Shown piece after piece: positions 20,318 through 31,080 of a DNA stretch of 64,000 nt (its first letter is position 1; every line of letters starts with the position of its first letter). The DNA comes from Rhynchopus euleeides. Taxonomy: Eukaryota; Euglenozoa; Diplonemea; Diplonemida; Diplonemidae. Under the pieces are notes generated by a model. The model did not search any database. It was given only the letters and a program-made list of their open reading frames with translations, and was not told the DNA's origin. The stretch spans positions 434,001-498,000 of the forward strand of contig OY723267.1 of assembly GCA_963210315.1 (NCBI GenBank), given 5' to 3'. Position numbers and translations under genes: made by a program.

Positions 20318-22582
20318 CGTCGCGGATATCCCGGGTGTTGTGGTTGCGGTTCGAGGTTTGTCAGACAGTCGTGTGTGTGTGTGTGTTGCGGGGGTGAGGA
20401 GAAGAAAAAATATATGATCAGACAAAAAAAAATGGAAGAAGTGGGAATCAAAACAAAACAATGTGTGATGCCGTGCTGTGTGTATGTGTTATGGGATTTG
20501 CTTTTTGGTTGTTGACCTGTATCACTCAGGAGACATCAACTGGGGATGCTGTGCCTGTAGTGTTGCTGTTTCTTTTTGTCGGAGTGGCCGGCTTTGACAC
20601 CCAACCCCCCTCTTTTTTTCCCGCCTTTCTTCTCCCCCTCTACTCTCTATCGCTCCCTTCTCTCGTTCCCTTTGATTTCCCTGTTTCCCTTATCCTCTCT
20701 TTTCTTGCCTCTTCTGTGATGACAAAAATTTATCTACAAAAATGAAGGCACCCCTCAGTGATAGGTGTGTGCAAAGGGTGCCGGGGATAGAACGCTTTGA
20801 GCAAGAAAGGTTGGCGAGTGAAACACCTGGATGTGAGGTTCGGTGTGTGTGCAGCGAAGGGCTTCTGGGGGCAAAGGAAGGCAAAGAGGAGCAGGACGCA
20901 AGAGCGTGGTGTTGCATGCAGGGGGACGGGTGGGAGAGATCGGGACGGGGAAGCGTGTCCGGAGGGGTAGGGGGGCATGGTTTCCGATGGCACATCCACG
21001 AACTTAAGCCGCAGCGGCCACCGAAACCGTGTCACCCCACCCCGCCGAACATGCCTGGCCCCTGACGCCTTCTCTGCCTCACACGTCCTTGGCACACCCA
21101 AGCTCCCAAGCCAAGCCACGCAGCGCCGCCCGCAGCCCGCCCCCTCCCATCTGCAGCCCACGCCAGCAACCCTCAGCGCCGAGGCACACCTGACCAAGCG
21201 TGGCACACCTCGCAAAATGTGGGGACTCCCATATCCCGTCGGCCCCGTGAACCCGTGAAGAAGGGGTGGAGAGAAAGGTGTTTGGCTCAAGGCTCAAGAG
21301 GTTGAGACAGTGAGCTGAAGTAGTTTCGGCAACACCGACATGCATGAGCACAGCCAAGAAGAGAGGGTGATGTGTGGAGAGAGCATGAGAAGGCAGCGCG
21401 TAGATGAAGCTGCAGCGCGATACGGGGCATTTAATTTGCAAAACAGCCGATATGATAGTGGGGGGTGTGTTGGGATGCCATCTGGTTCTGATCCCATGGC
21501 GGCAGACCGGGCTGACAAAACTACCGCGATTCAGATGCCTCCGTACAAAAAAACATACAGCAGGAGTCCGTCTCTCAAGCCTTCCATCCAGATGGTTGTT
21601 TGTATTGATCGCTTCCACTGTGGACCGCCGACACACCTTTCATCAGGTAGCCTCCTGAGGCCTGTGCCCGGCGACACCTTCCAAGACATCCTAACACGGC
21701 CAATCGACCCCCCACCGGCTAACCGGCGTGGTCGCAGTGTCCGCCAACGTGCACGGGGGCGGGGGGGTGGGGGAGGGGGGGAGGGGCATTTGGCTGCTGT
21801 CGCGAGACTTGGCTTGGCACTGCTCCTATCCGTACCCCCCCACCCTTCTACGCAACACCACCACCCACCACCCTCCCCACCCCTCCTCCGGCAACGTCTT
21901 TTCTCTTTTGCGCGGTTCGAACGATATTTTTCCGGGGGGCGATCAAGGGGGAGGTCCTCTTTTCCACGGCTTCAGACACCGTGGAAGAGAAACGCGCGCG
22001 TATTGTTTATTCAGGGGGTGGGGGTGGGGTGGGGTGAGCACAGTGACCACCATCACCACCTGCAGTCTTTATGCAATCTCCACCGCTCGTTCCCTCCAAC
22101 ATACAAACACATCATCAGAAATCTTGTTGCAAAGTGTCAGTGGTATCAGTGGAACTTTTGGTCAGGGGGAAAAGGTCCGGTGTGACCCATCGCCATTCTC
22201 ATAGTAAACACCGCTACCCTGGCACAAACACAAATCACAACAGCACACAGACAAATCACCCCCCAGCTTGGTCCTTGTGTGTGTGGGGGATGGCGTAACC
22301 TCGAGAAAAAGTTTTCTCCCTTCACTTTTTTATGCAGGGGCCTGCCAGAGGCAGAACCCGCAATATAAACCCGAAGTGAGCGAAAAGCCAGAAAAAACAC
22401 GCCCCACCTCACGACAACATTACACACAACACGCCCCTCCCGGTTTTACCCACTCCACTCGACCCCAACCTTCAAACCCCCCCCCCCCCCAAACCCGATC
22501 ACCTGTTGTGTGTGTGTGTAGCATCCCCACGGCCACGTTCCCACCGGCAGTGCTGGCCCTGCCCTCGATGAGGTGCTGCAAC
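20318..22582. other. Intergenic, no gene recognised
   Basis: Starts with the TG-rich promoter/5' UTR side of the kinase-fold gene. The rest contains C/T-rich, G-rich and GTGTGT tracts. Plus-strand frames such as 21340-22185 have skewed, non-protein-like composition and no motif. The last 8 bases (22575-22582, GCTGCAAC) are the target-site duplication of the next element. Confidence 0.5.
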
Positions 22583-23782
22583 CAGGGGATAAGATAGGTC
22601 TGGTTTTCCGGTTTTCAAAACCAGGGTTTCCCGGTTCCCGGTTTTCTGGAAAAAAAAAAAAAAGGTCGGTCTCATTTTTGGCGGTTTTTTTTGTGACTTT
22701 GGGACAGTAAAACAGTCAGAAAAAACGCCATAAAAAAATAGAAAGTGACCCCATCGTGATCCGCACAGAGCCCAAATAGTCCAAAGAAGGCAGAGAAGCG
22801 GAGAAGAAAAAATGAACCTAGCGGGTGGCCCGGTGGGTGGTGATGCCCTCGTCATGCAGGTCTCTTCTGTTTTGAAGGTGCACACATGGTGGACTCCAGC
22901 CACCATGTCTAAGAGGGAGTCTAAGACTGCAGTCTGTACTGGAGACGGGAGTCTATTTTCCAGCTAGTTTACGCTCAGACTCCCGCTAGTTGAGACTCAT
23001 GGGAGACACGGTGTACTCCAGCGGAGGTAGGGTAACCTCCGCTGGAGTTCACCGTGTCGTCTGCCTCTGTGCAGCGTCACTCGGTGCCATCGAATACATG
23101 GCGACAGCCCACCAACTCGAGACAGATCTGCTTGTCTGGAGGGCTGAGACGAGAACACGAACGACTTTCAAGCAGTCTTGAAGGTCGCCAAGCCTATTGG
23201 GGGCAACTAACAGATGAGATTTGTTTGTTGCCTGTCGTCACAGCTAGGTGCCCATCTCCTCGAAAACTCTCGTCTAGGCTCTACGTGGCGGAGATCTCGT
23301 GGACCCTTTGGCCATGACAAGGTCTGCCGTGCATCCACTCCACCCACAACGCACACCTGTCACGAGTGGTCGCTCCCACGTCCTCCTCCACCCTGAAGGT
23401 TGAACCCTCAAGGACCAGTGATCTCCTGCTGGCCGGGCTGCGATACAGTGAAGCCTTCCTACTTACAAGCGAATCCAGACTGTAGGGAACAGATGTTCAC
23501 TACCGTGGCCTCCGGCGGCTGGGGGGCTCCGCCCCCCAGACCCCCCTGCGTAAAAACATTGCACCAGACCGGTTTTTTGGCCGAGAGTCCAAACTTTCAA
23601 AGCAGCTGCTGCGCCTGCCCCACCAAGCAGCCTCAGTACGACAGGACGCGCGCAGGCACTGGGCCCTCTCAGATTCTGGGAGGGTTTGCGCGGGTCGCGC
23701 GCGCCGAAGGCGCGCGCGAAAAATTTTCAAAACCAGAAAAACCGGAAAACGGCGCCAGAAAAAAAGTCTATCTTATACCCTG
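22583..23782. mobile_element. hAT-like non-autonomous DNA transposon, 1,200 bp
   Basis: Begins CAGGGGATAAGATAG and ends with the inverted CTATCTTATACCCTG, giving 15-bp terminal inverted repeats with one mismatch. It is flanked by an exact 8-bp duplication, GCTGCAAC (22575-22582 and 23783-23790). CAGGG termini plus 8-bp duplications are the marks of hAT elements. No transposase is inside. It contains hairpin units related to the ends of the 26264-28632 element and a GC-rich palindromic motif (about 23505-23550). A second, inverted copy lies at 59831-61008. Confidence 0.85.
23006..23057. repeat. 52-bp hairpin inside the hAT-like element
   Basis: Two 23-base arms starting ACACGGTG with a 6-base AGGGTA loop and one arm mismatch. 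The arm resembles the terminal repeat of the 26264-28632 element. The same hairpin is present in the inverted copy near 60538-60590. Confidence 0.8.
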
Positions 23783-24099
23783 GCTGCAACCCAGGCTAAA
23801 ATAAGGCTGAGTCACTGCGTCGGGGGGTTCTGCGGGTCTGGGCTGGCAGGGCGGTGTGGCGCAGAGCATCGCCCACAGCCGGAAGCACGGTGGGGAGGTG
23901 GGAGCGAGGGGGGCGCGGCGGGGCGTGCGGCGCGTGTTGGTGTGGCGTGGCGTGGCGTGGCTGCGTCCGCTGTGCTCGCTGATGTTGTCACAACAGGGGC
24001 GAGCAGGCGGCGCAGGCGCGCCGTGCAGCACAGAACGCACAGCATGCCCATATCGCACGCAGCTGCAATGGAGTTTGAGATGCGGTCGAGCAGCACACT
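23783..24099. other. Intergenic, 3' side of the p24 gene
   Basis: GC-rich, with a short GGCGT tandem run near 23945. It probably includes the 3' UTR of the p24 gene. Nothing else seen. Confidence 0.45.
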
Positions 24100-25055
24100 T
24101 TAGATGGAGGACTTCCTCTCCAGGAACCGCTTCAGATAGTAGATCTGTATGATATGATGTGGTGTGAGGGTGGGCTGTGGTTGTGCGTGATTAAGGTAGG
24201 GCAATGCAAGTGTTTTTCCCGTGGGATTTCGACTGAGCTAACAGGACACAATCCGTTGATCCGGAGAACAGACGAGGATCCCGCTGCGGCGAAGGCAGAC
24301 GCAGGTTCTGGGTGTTCAGTTCCTGTGGGGAAACCCGCGGTACGTGCACGACTGGCAACCGCCAGTCGCGCAGCTGCAGGCGGTGGCGGGGCTCAACCCG
24401 GAGGTCGAGGAGCTGCGCCCCCGCAAGCTCCAAAGGGGGGTGTTCCGGGCTTGCCTGGAGAACACACAGATGCACCACACAACCACCACCCCTTCCTGCT
24501 CTCACATACCTGGGAGAGACCCATCGCAACCAGCACGACAGCCTCGCAGCACGACCACCACAGGATGCGGTCGTTGGTTGTCTCGATCGTCTCACGGTGC
24601 AGCCTCTCCACCGCACGCAGGTGCTTCTGCTCCTCCTGCAGGTTCGACAGACCCTCCGACAGCGAGATGACAGCCTTCTCGATGGGGTCCAGGTGCTCCA
24701 CCTTGGCGGTGTCCTGGCTGTGCCCCTGCGTGTAGTAGAATGAAACCCACTTGGGGGTCCAACGCGCCATCATGTTGGAGAAGCACACTTTGTAGTCACC
24801 CTTAGCAGTGGCAATCCAGTCGTGCCGCCCGTCCGCCACCGCCTGCAGCTGCTGGATGCGGCCGCCGGCAGGGTCGTAGATGTTGACGTCAACATCGAGC
24901 TGGCCACCGTGCGTCACCTGGAAGATGAAGCGCATGGGGGTCTGGCGCTGCTCGACTTTCTCCACGAAGCACTCCTCTGTGCGGGGCTCCACCTTGATCG
25001 TCAGGGCATGGGCGGCACAGACCACCCCCGCCAACACCGCAGCCCTCAGCATCAT
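24100..25055 (-). CDS. p24 (emp24/gp25L) family cargo receptor
   Basis: Two exons, 25055-24510 and 24144-24100, joined across a 365-nt GTATGT...CAG intron to give 196 residues, the normal size for p24 proteins. Residues 1-18 are a signal peptide. A GOLD domain follows with its two conserved cysteines (C29 and C91). Next come a coiled-coil stem (about 122-160), one transmembrane helix (about 165-186) and a short cytosolic tail 'YYLKRFLERKSSI' with the aromatic/basic sorting signals that bind COPII and COPI. p24 proteins cycle between ER and Golgi and help select secretory cargo. The second exon carries only the end of the membrane segment and the tail, and the family-typical ending confirms the splice. 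The ATG at 25055 is preceded by another frame-compatible ATG, but this start gives the clean signal peptide. Confidence 0.92.
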
Positions 25056-25726
25056 GGTGCTGTCGTGTGCTGGCCGAGGGGATGGGGTGTGGTAGGGGTA
25101 GGTGGCGGGTTGCGAGGTGCGTTGCGAATGCACAGAAAGAATGGGGGGGTAAGATGGAGACAAGGGGGGGTCAGGGGGGGAAAAGAGTAGAATGTAGAAT
25201 TGATGGGGGGTTCAGGGGGGGGGGGGGGACGGCAGGCACGCTCTCTCTCTGCTGTTCTGATTAACTTTTTCTTGTTCACTTCTTCAGATATCGCCCCCCC
25301 CCCCCTCCCCCTCGCCGCTACCACCGCCCCGCCTCCCCCCTCTGCCGGGTTTCTTTGAGGGGGGTTGGGATGGGGGGGGTGGGAGGGGTGGGAGACACTT
25401 TCCTGTGTGGCTGTGGACCACATGGGCCCGCTCTCCACCTCCCATTCCCCCTCCCCCCCGCCACCCTCACAGAGTTGAGTCTTCCACTCAACAGGGGGTC
25501 CGTTATCTAAGGTCGTTGAAGCGTGGGCACTCTGTGCAACACTTTTGTGCTTTAGGAATAAAAAAATCGCCAGGGCAGAGGGCAAGCAGGTCACGCGGTT
25601 TGTTTTGTTTCGTTTCACAACAAAAAAGGTGGGGGTGGGGGGAGGGGTAATGGCGTGTGGGGGGGGGGGCAGTGTTGTTAGAAACCGAGTTTTAAACATT
25701 TTAAACATTTTAAACGTTTTAAAGTT
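25056..25726. other. Intergenic spacer, promoter side of the p24 gene
   Basis: G/C homopolymer tracts dominate (25210-25230, 25290-25310, 25370-25400). The right end is a degenerate AACATTTTAAA repeat (about 25690-25725). No gene seen. Confidence 0.5.
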
Positions 25727-26515
25727 TAAGGAGGATCCTTGAAATCGGTAGTGGACAGTAGCGGACAGTAGCGGACAGGGCGGACATTTCCTTGTGGAAA
25801 AAGTGCCCGAAAAAATAAATTCGAAAAGGTCCCCCTTACAGAATTCGCCTTTTTTCAAAAAATCGGAAAATTTCGGACCGCAATTTGTACCCAAGAAAGT
25901 GCCGAATTTTCGGACTTGGTCCGATTTGAACGATTTCCGTGCCTCTTGCAACCCCCATGAGGGGGGGCTGCTGTTTCGGGTTCTTCCGGTGGTACATGCT
26001 GGGGTGTCAGGACAGGGAATCCTGCTCGCTGTACCCGGTGATCCCTGACGCAGCCAGGAAGTGGAGAGCCTTGGAACCCTGGTTGAGGCCTGTAACACCC
26101 GGCCTTCCTGCCACTTCTGGCATTGTGGAGTGGAGGTGGATATGGAGAAGGTTCTCTCTCCGTCCGGTCGAGCACAACCGTCCTCTCCAGCCAGGGGCCA
26201 TCTACTTTCCAAACAAGGGCCAGGAACATGCTCAAACAAACTAATTGATCAGAAAATCTGGCGACACGGTGGACTCCAGCGGGGGTAGGGTAACCCTTTT
26301 CGGGAGTCTCAACTAGGGGGAGTCCAACTCCCGCTAGCGGGAGTATAGACTCCCGCTAGCGGGAGTCTGACTCCCCCTAGCGGGAGTCTTTTCACCTATT
26401 TTCACTCATTTTTCCCATGATACCTATGCAATGTGGCACTCGTCACTGAAGTACAGCCACACCAAACGAAACGGACGTTTCCACCCATCCCAGCTCGCAG
26501 ACCTGATTCACAAAA

Positions 26516-26896
26516 ATGGGGAAGACGACAACGAAGCCGGCAGCGAAGCCGGCGGCAAAGTCGATTAAGAAGAAGAAGAGCGCAGAGAGTCCCGAGGCTG
26601 CGGAGGCGACGAACATTGTGCATGATTTTTGCACGGCCTTCCCTGTTAAAAAAGGGGGCAGTGTGCTGACACTGGGATCCATTAGAAGGCTCCTAGCAAC
26701 GGTGTTGAGCAAGGAGCTCCACAAGCACAGCACCCAGGTGGCCAACGCAATCATCGCCATGTCTTCCCTGACATGGATAAGTTCGCTGTCAGGGAAGTCG
26801 CAACGATGCGGAAGGAGGGCGCTCTCCGTCATATACAAGGTGGAGGCGAAGTATGGCAAGGTGCAGGATACAAACGTGTCGTCGGGGGCAGCCTGA
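26516..26896 (+). CDS. Histone H2B-like ORF with apparently permuted helix order
   Basis: 126 residues from the ATG at 26516 to TGA at 26894-26896. Residues 1-30 form a Lys/Ala-rich histone-like tail. 'NIVHDF' then resembles the H2B helix 2, shortened by about nine residues. 'LTLGSIRRLLATVLSKELHKH' split in two ('LTLGSIRRLL', 'ATVLSKELHKHS') lines up with H2B helix 3 and the C-terminal helix (consensus around SREIQTAV and LPGELAKHA). After a 20-residue linker, 'SVIYKVEAKYG' and 'DTNVSSGAA' line up with H2B helix 1 and loop 1 (IYKVLKQVHPDTGISSKA). So the helix 1 block follows instead of preceding the rest. It lies between two copies of the transposon's left end. It may be captured, scrambled histone sequence rather than a working gene. 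Homology is by eye only. Confidence 0.5.
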   Translation: MGKTTTKPAAKPAAKSIKKKKSAESPEAAEATNIVHDFCTAFPVKKGGSVLTLGSIRRLLATVLSKELHKHSTQVANAIIAMSSLTWISSLSGKSQRCGRRALSVIYKVEAKYGKVQDTNVSSGAA

Positions 26897-27160
26897 AGCC
26901 GCGAATGATCGCGACACGGGCGAACGGCTTGGCACCGTGGGTCTGGATAGATGCTGGAGTTCGGCCGGGTGAAACCGGAAGTCGCAGCAAAATTTGCCCC
27001 CCAGATTTCTTCCTCAAACCCACCCGTGGGCTGATCCGGCCTTGCACGGTGGACTCCAGCGGGGGTAGGGTACCACTACCGGGTTTAACCCTTTTCGGGA
27101 GTCTCAACTAGGGGGAGTCCAACTCCCGCTAGCGGGAGTATAGATCAGCAGTGGGCAACA

Positions 27161-28316
27161 ATGAGGCGATGCGGGGGGCGAGGGCACCGATGCTCACTGT
27201 GCGACATCCCAGAAGAACGCTGGTATCAACAGGTGCATCGATACCCGCACCTGACTCTCTCTGAGATAAAAGAGGCTGGCTACCCCTCCCTCTTGGCAGG
27301 TGTGCTTCCCAATGCCCGCTACGTCACCCCAGCACTCCATGACTGCAAGGGGCTCGCCATGCGGCTGATCAGGGTACTGCATGAGACAACAAAATACTAC
27401 GAGAAACACTTGGCCTCTATGCTGTGAGTGTTGCATTGGACGCTTCCACCTGTGTCGCAGAATGGGACAGGTGCTCAGTTCCGGAAGGTCGTGCTTGCCT
27501 GTCACAGGACACACCTACAAGGGCTTGTTCCGCTACCTCTTTGTCTCCCTTGCAGACCTCATGCATTTCCGGTATGCAGACATCCCCTGGCACTTCTGGG
27601 GATGCAAGGATGAGTCAGCCCGGATTCCCTTCTTGCGTGCTCGGATCTCAGGGCATATATTTCACTGGTTGATGGAGCATGCCGAAAAGGGATCAACGCG
27701 CAATGCCTACGTACACAGTCTCCATCATTGGTGGGCTCCAGAAGATGCAGTGCCTCTGCAGAACAACGACGAATTTGAAGAAGCAGAGAACGGACATCGC
27801 AAGAAAGATGCCGTTACAATCGCCAGCTCCGCAACTTACGAGAGAGATCTTGCGATGGCAGAAGAGAAGCGGCGCGCATCGGGCATGCCTTGGAAGGTTG
27901 CGCACCTGTCGCAGGACGGGATCCTCGGGTATAGAGAAGTCATTCTGTGTCCGTGTCTGCACACCCGACACGCTCATAGATTGGCTGTGTATGTTCTTTG
28001 CACACAGTTGACACAGCTGCAGAAGGGGTTTGTGCACTGCAACACACAGGACTTCGTTGAACCCATCAGCGCGCCCTACTTCCTGTCCCGGTTCCCCGAA
28101 GGACACCGCAAATTATCGCTCTGCTTGTGCAAAATGCCAATCCCGCTGGGGGCGACTTTCACACCATTCGTGTCATCCGAGGCGACTTTGAGCACGCTTG
28201 ACCAACGCGCACAGCAGGAGGGGGATGACAGTTCTGACGAAGAAGATGAGGCCTGCAGGATGGCTTGTCTTGCCCAAGGTGTAACACAACTACGACAGGC
28301 GATGGCCGCACTTTGA
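27161..28316 (+). CDS. Transposon-borne 372-aa protein of unknown family, 37-nt intron
   Basis: Two exons, 27161-27423 and 27461-28316, join in frame across a 37-nt GTGAGT...CAG intron. Each exon alone would give overlapping frames of 88 and 311 residues. The N-terminus has a 'CGGRGHRCSLCDI' cysteine cluster. Then come 'PALHDCKGLAMRLI', which faintly recalls an LHD-type motif seen in some unclassified transposon proteins, and a 'HFWGCKDESARIPFLRARIS' region. The C-terminus is acidic ('GDDSSDEEDEACRMACL'). Its position as the only large gene between the TIRs suggests a transposase or accessory protein. I cannot place a DDE triad with confidence. The donor GTGAGT differs from the GTATG used by nearly all host introns here. 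Confidence 0.5.
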
Positions 28317-29237
28317 CACCTCAAATTCTAACCGCTCACCTCCGCAGGTGCAGCCGCTACCAGGAGGATAGGTAGGTAGTCCAGAGTCCGGGGAAACTGA
28401 CAGAAGCAAAACAAGCCCCTCCCCATCCCTCTTCCACCATGATTTTACCCCCCACGCCAGTAGACTGTAACTATATCATGGGAAAAATGGATGAAAATAG
28501 GTGAAAAGACTCCCGCTAGGGGGAGTCAGACTCCCCCTAGCGGGAGTATAGACTCCCGCTAGCGGGAGTCTTTGACACCCGCTCAGACTCCCGCTCCCAG
28601 ACTCCCGCTAGGGCCGCTGGAGTCCACCGTGTAGCCGTGGAATCATTGAGCAAAATTTGGGGAGTGATTGGTGCCCCATTGCTGCATATGACATGTCCAT
28701 TTTTGACGATTTTTGGGCAGAATTTGGTGCGTGGGACCTTTCGATTTTCATGAATTTTTCGGAATTTCGTGGGGACCGGTACCCCATTTGAGGGCCAAAA
28801 ATCTCATTTCCGAGGCCTGGGAATGGTCGCAGTGGCCTCAGATGTCCAAAAACGTTCAATTGACCTCTCCTCGAAAAAAAATTCGAAAGGTCCCCCCTAC
28901 TGGCACCCCGGATTAGGACATGTCTCTGGGGGTGCCCGGGGGCATTTTTGGCCCATTTTTGGCTGGGGAAAATGGGCCATTTTTCACGATTTTTTCGGTT
29001 TTTTGTCCGGACCGGCACCGCATTTGAGGGGCAAAAATCTGATTTCCGAGGCCCGGGAATGGTCGCAGTGGCTTCATTTGGCCAAAAACGTTCAATTTAC
29101 CCTTCTCCAAAAAAAAATTCGAAAGGGTCCCCCTACAAATCGCCGGTCTTAGGAAATTTTTTTTGGGCACCCAGATTTCAAAAATTTTCAAACTATTTTC
29201 TGGACCAAAAATCAAACTATTGAGGTCCTGGCCGGAC

Positions 29238-29520
29238 ATGTCCGGGGGGGGGGGGGGGGGGTCAAAATTGGATTTCCCGAATTTCCGGGTCCGGACATGT
29301 CCGCCCGGACATCCGGACACCAGAAAATGTCCGCCCGGACATGTCCGCCCTGTCCGGGGCGGACATTTCTGGATGTCCGGATGTCCGGGCGGACATGTCC
29401 GGGCGGGAAATTCGGGAAATGTCCGGGGGGGGGGGGGGGGGGGGGGGGTCAAAATTGGACCCGGACATCCGGACACCCGGATTTCCGGGTCCGGGCATGT
29501 CCGCCCTGTCCGCCCTGAAA
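29238..29520. repeat. CGGACATGTCCG-type palindromic array
   Basis: Clustered short palindromes of the type CGGACATGTCCG, interrupted by two long G runs and TCAAAATTGGA. It forms the right part of the TIR element. The inverted equivalent is at about 59416-59695 in copy 2. Confidence 0.8.
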
Positions 29521-29586
29521 TCGCCTAAGGGGCCAGGGGAAATCCAGGAAATTCGGGAAATCCAGGAATATGAAGAATCCTCCTAA

Positions 29587-31080
29587 AACGCCGTTTTAAA
29601 TTATTTAAAATGGGGTTTAAAACGGGGTTTAAAACGGCAAAAAACCCTGCAAAATATAGGGGGAGACTTTTCGATTTTTTTTTCTGGAACCCAAAATTGG
29701 TCGTTTTGGGCCATCTGAGGCCATCTTCGGCAAAAAAATCCAATTTTGAGGCTCCCTGGGGGTCCCAAATGGGTGAACAAATTCCCTGTGTGAAATAGCC
29801 TATTGCAGGCCTTTTGAGCATGATCAGGCAAACACAGCTGTGTGGCAGGGCTTTCTGCGAAAATTCGCCTCCTGGTGAAGTGGGCTACTTTTCACTCTCC
29901 ATTCACCCTGGCCTCAACCCGTTCCTCTGCTCACCCTGACGCAAGCTCATGCCCTCATCGTTGACAATCACCCAGAAAAGATTCAGGATGGTACAGTACA
30001 GACTCGGGTGCACGAACGATCTAACGGTGGTGCCTGTTTGACTTGCTGGTGTATGGTTGATCATTGCTTGTTCCGTACATTTCGCTTTCTCAGCGCCCCC
30101 GCCTTCACCGAAACCCGATGCCCCAACACGAGCGGTGTGGCGCCCGTGGTACTGACCCCTTCGGACCTTAACTCCAGCGGTAGCCGCCGGTTTCTTCAAA
30201 GAAACTCATCGATGATGTCCCCCCAGAGTGCAGGTTCCTGCTGCCTACCCACGATCATTAGGGTGCCGAGAGAATGGCTAGGTGATCAATAATTGTCCCA
30301 AACACTAGCTTGGCAACAGCCAGAGCAACCCCAGGTGGGGCGCAGCCGAGTGCTGCAACCATCGTTCTGACAGCAACAACATCACCTGGCTGTCTTGTTG
30401 AACACAGCCGTGATGAAGCTGGCTGCACTTCCTGTTTGGAGTTCGTCGGGATCCGTTCTGCAAAAGTGAAAGTTGGAGGCAAAGAATAGATGACGAGGAT
30501 GGTTACGCCTTTTGTAGGCTTCTCTCGATCAGAGAAGTCGGGCGTCCATAGGAGAGTAAAGGGAATACAGATATGCTCCTCTCAAAGAGGGGCAGGCCAA
30601 AGGTAGGCTCCAGGTGGCAACTGGAACTGTGCAACTTTTCCAGAAGGTGCTTCCAGGACTGTCGAAGGAGCTGGTGGAGTTCGCTGGGTCCATTGCCATC
30701 CCCATCATGGTGATCCGGCCTTCAACCTGCGACTTTGTATCATGGATTCAGCTCAAAAGGGTGCACATCGAGTGATGCAAGATGAAGATTCGACACTCCA
30801 GAAATATGCTGATGTCAAACTGCATTATTCCTGAGAACGGAGGGGGTGTGCCAACTGATGCCGGTGCGATTGATGCAACCCTCACCACAACGTCAGTGCC
30901 ACCTATTTTCCACCAATAATGTGTCCGCTGTGACAGGAATGCAGGAATAATCACCCAGAATATGAGCTGGGGGGCCTCAGGGGGCATGGAAATTTTTTTT
31001 TGGCCGAAAAAAATTTTTTTTGGTGTGAAAACACCACAGAAACGCCCTGTTTTAACCCCCGTTTTAAACTCCGTTTTAAA
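29587..31080. other. Intergenic, degenerate TTTAAA-rich repeats, no clear gene
   Basis: Starts with GTTTAAAACGG repeats (29590-29640). A plus-strand frame around 30610-30775 has coding-like composition ('VLPGLSKELVEFAGSI') but no start, splice context or homologue I recognise. It may be a decayed exon or element fragment. Confidence 0.4.

Larger units (their letters stand above)
26264..28632 (+). mobile_element. TIR transposon carrying a spliced gene and a histone-like ORF
   Basis: Ends are ACACGGTGGACTCCAGC at 26264 and its inverse ending at 28632. Inside both ends lie stacked palindromes built on GACTCCCGCTAGCGGGAGTC, then a matching TTTTCACCTATTTTC box; together these form sub-terminal inverted repeats of roughly 150 bp. 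The corresponding site in the other copy of the host element (around 61465-61475) lacks the insertion, which confirms the boundaries. A partial third copy of the left end lies inside at about 27046-27145, separating the histone-like ORF from the 372-aa gene. No known transposase was recognised, so the superfamily is open. Confidence 0.8.
25730..29583. mobile_element. TIR transposon copy 1 with 3-bp TAA duplication, carrying a nested element
   Basis: Termini are GGAGGATCCTT at 25730 and its imperfect inverse ending AATCCTCC at 29583, flanked by TAA at 25727-25729 and 29584-29586. Removing the nested element 26264-28632 leaves about 1,485 bp, which matches the inverted copy at 59349-62007. No transposase lies in the outer part, so this looks like a non-autonomous element. 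Three-bp target duplications suggest a PIF/Harbinger- or CACTA-like mover, but the family is not settled. Confidence 0.8.

Noticed and set aside
21340-22185. 281-aa plus-strand frame as a gene
   Set aside because: Composition follows GC and simple-repeat content, with no motif and no splice pattern.
30610-30778. Plus-strand coding-like stretch ending in a TGA
   Set aside because: No start, no splice context and no recognisable family; mentioned only within the region entry.
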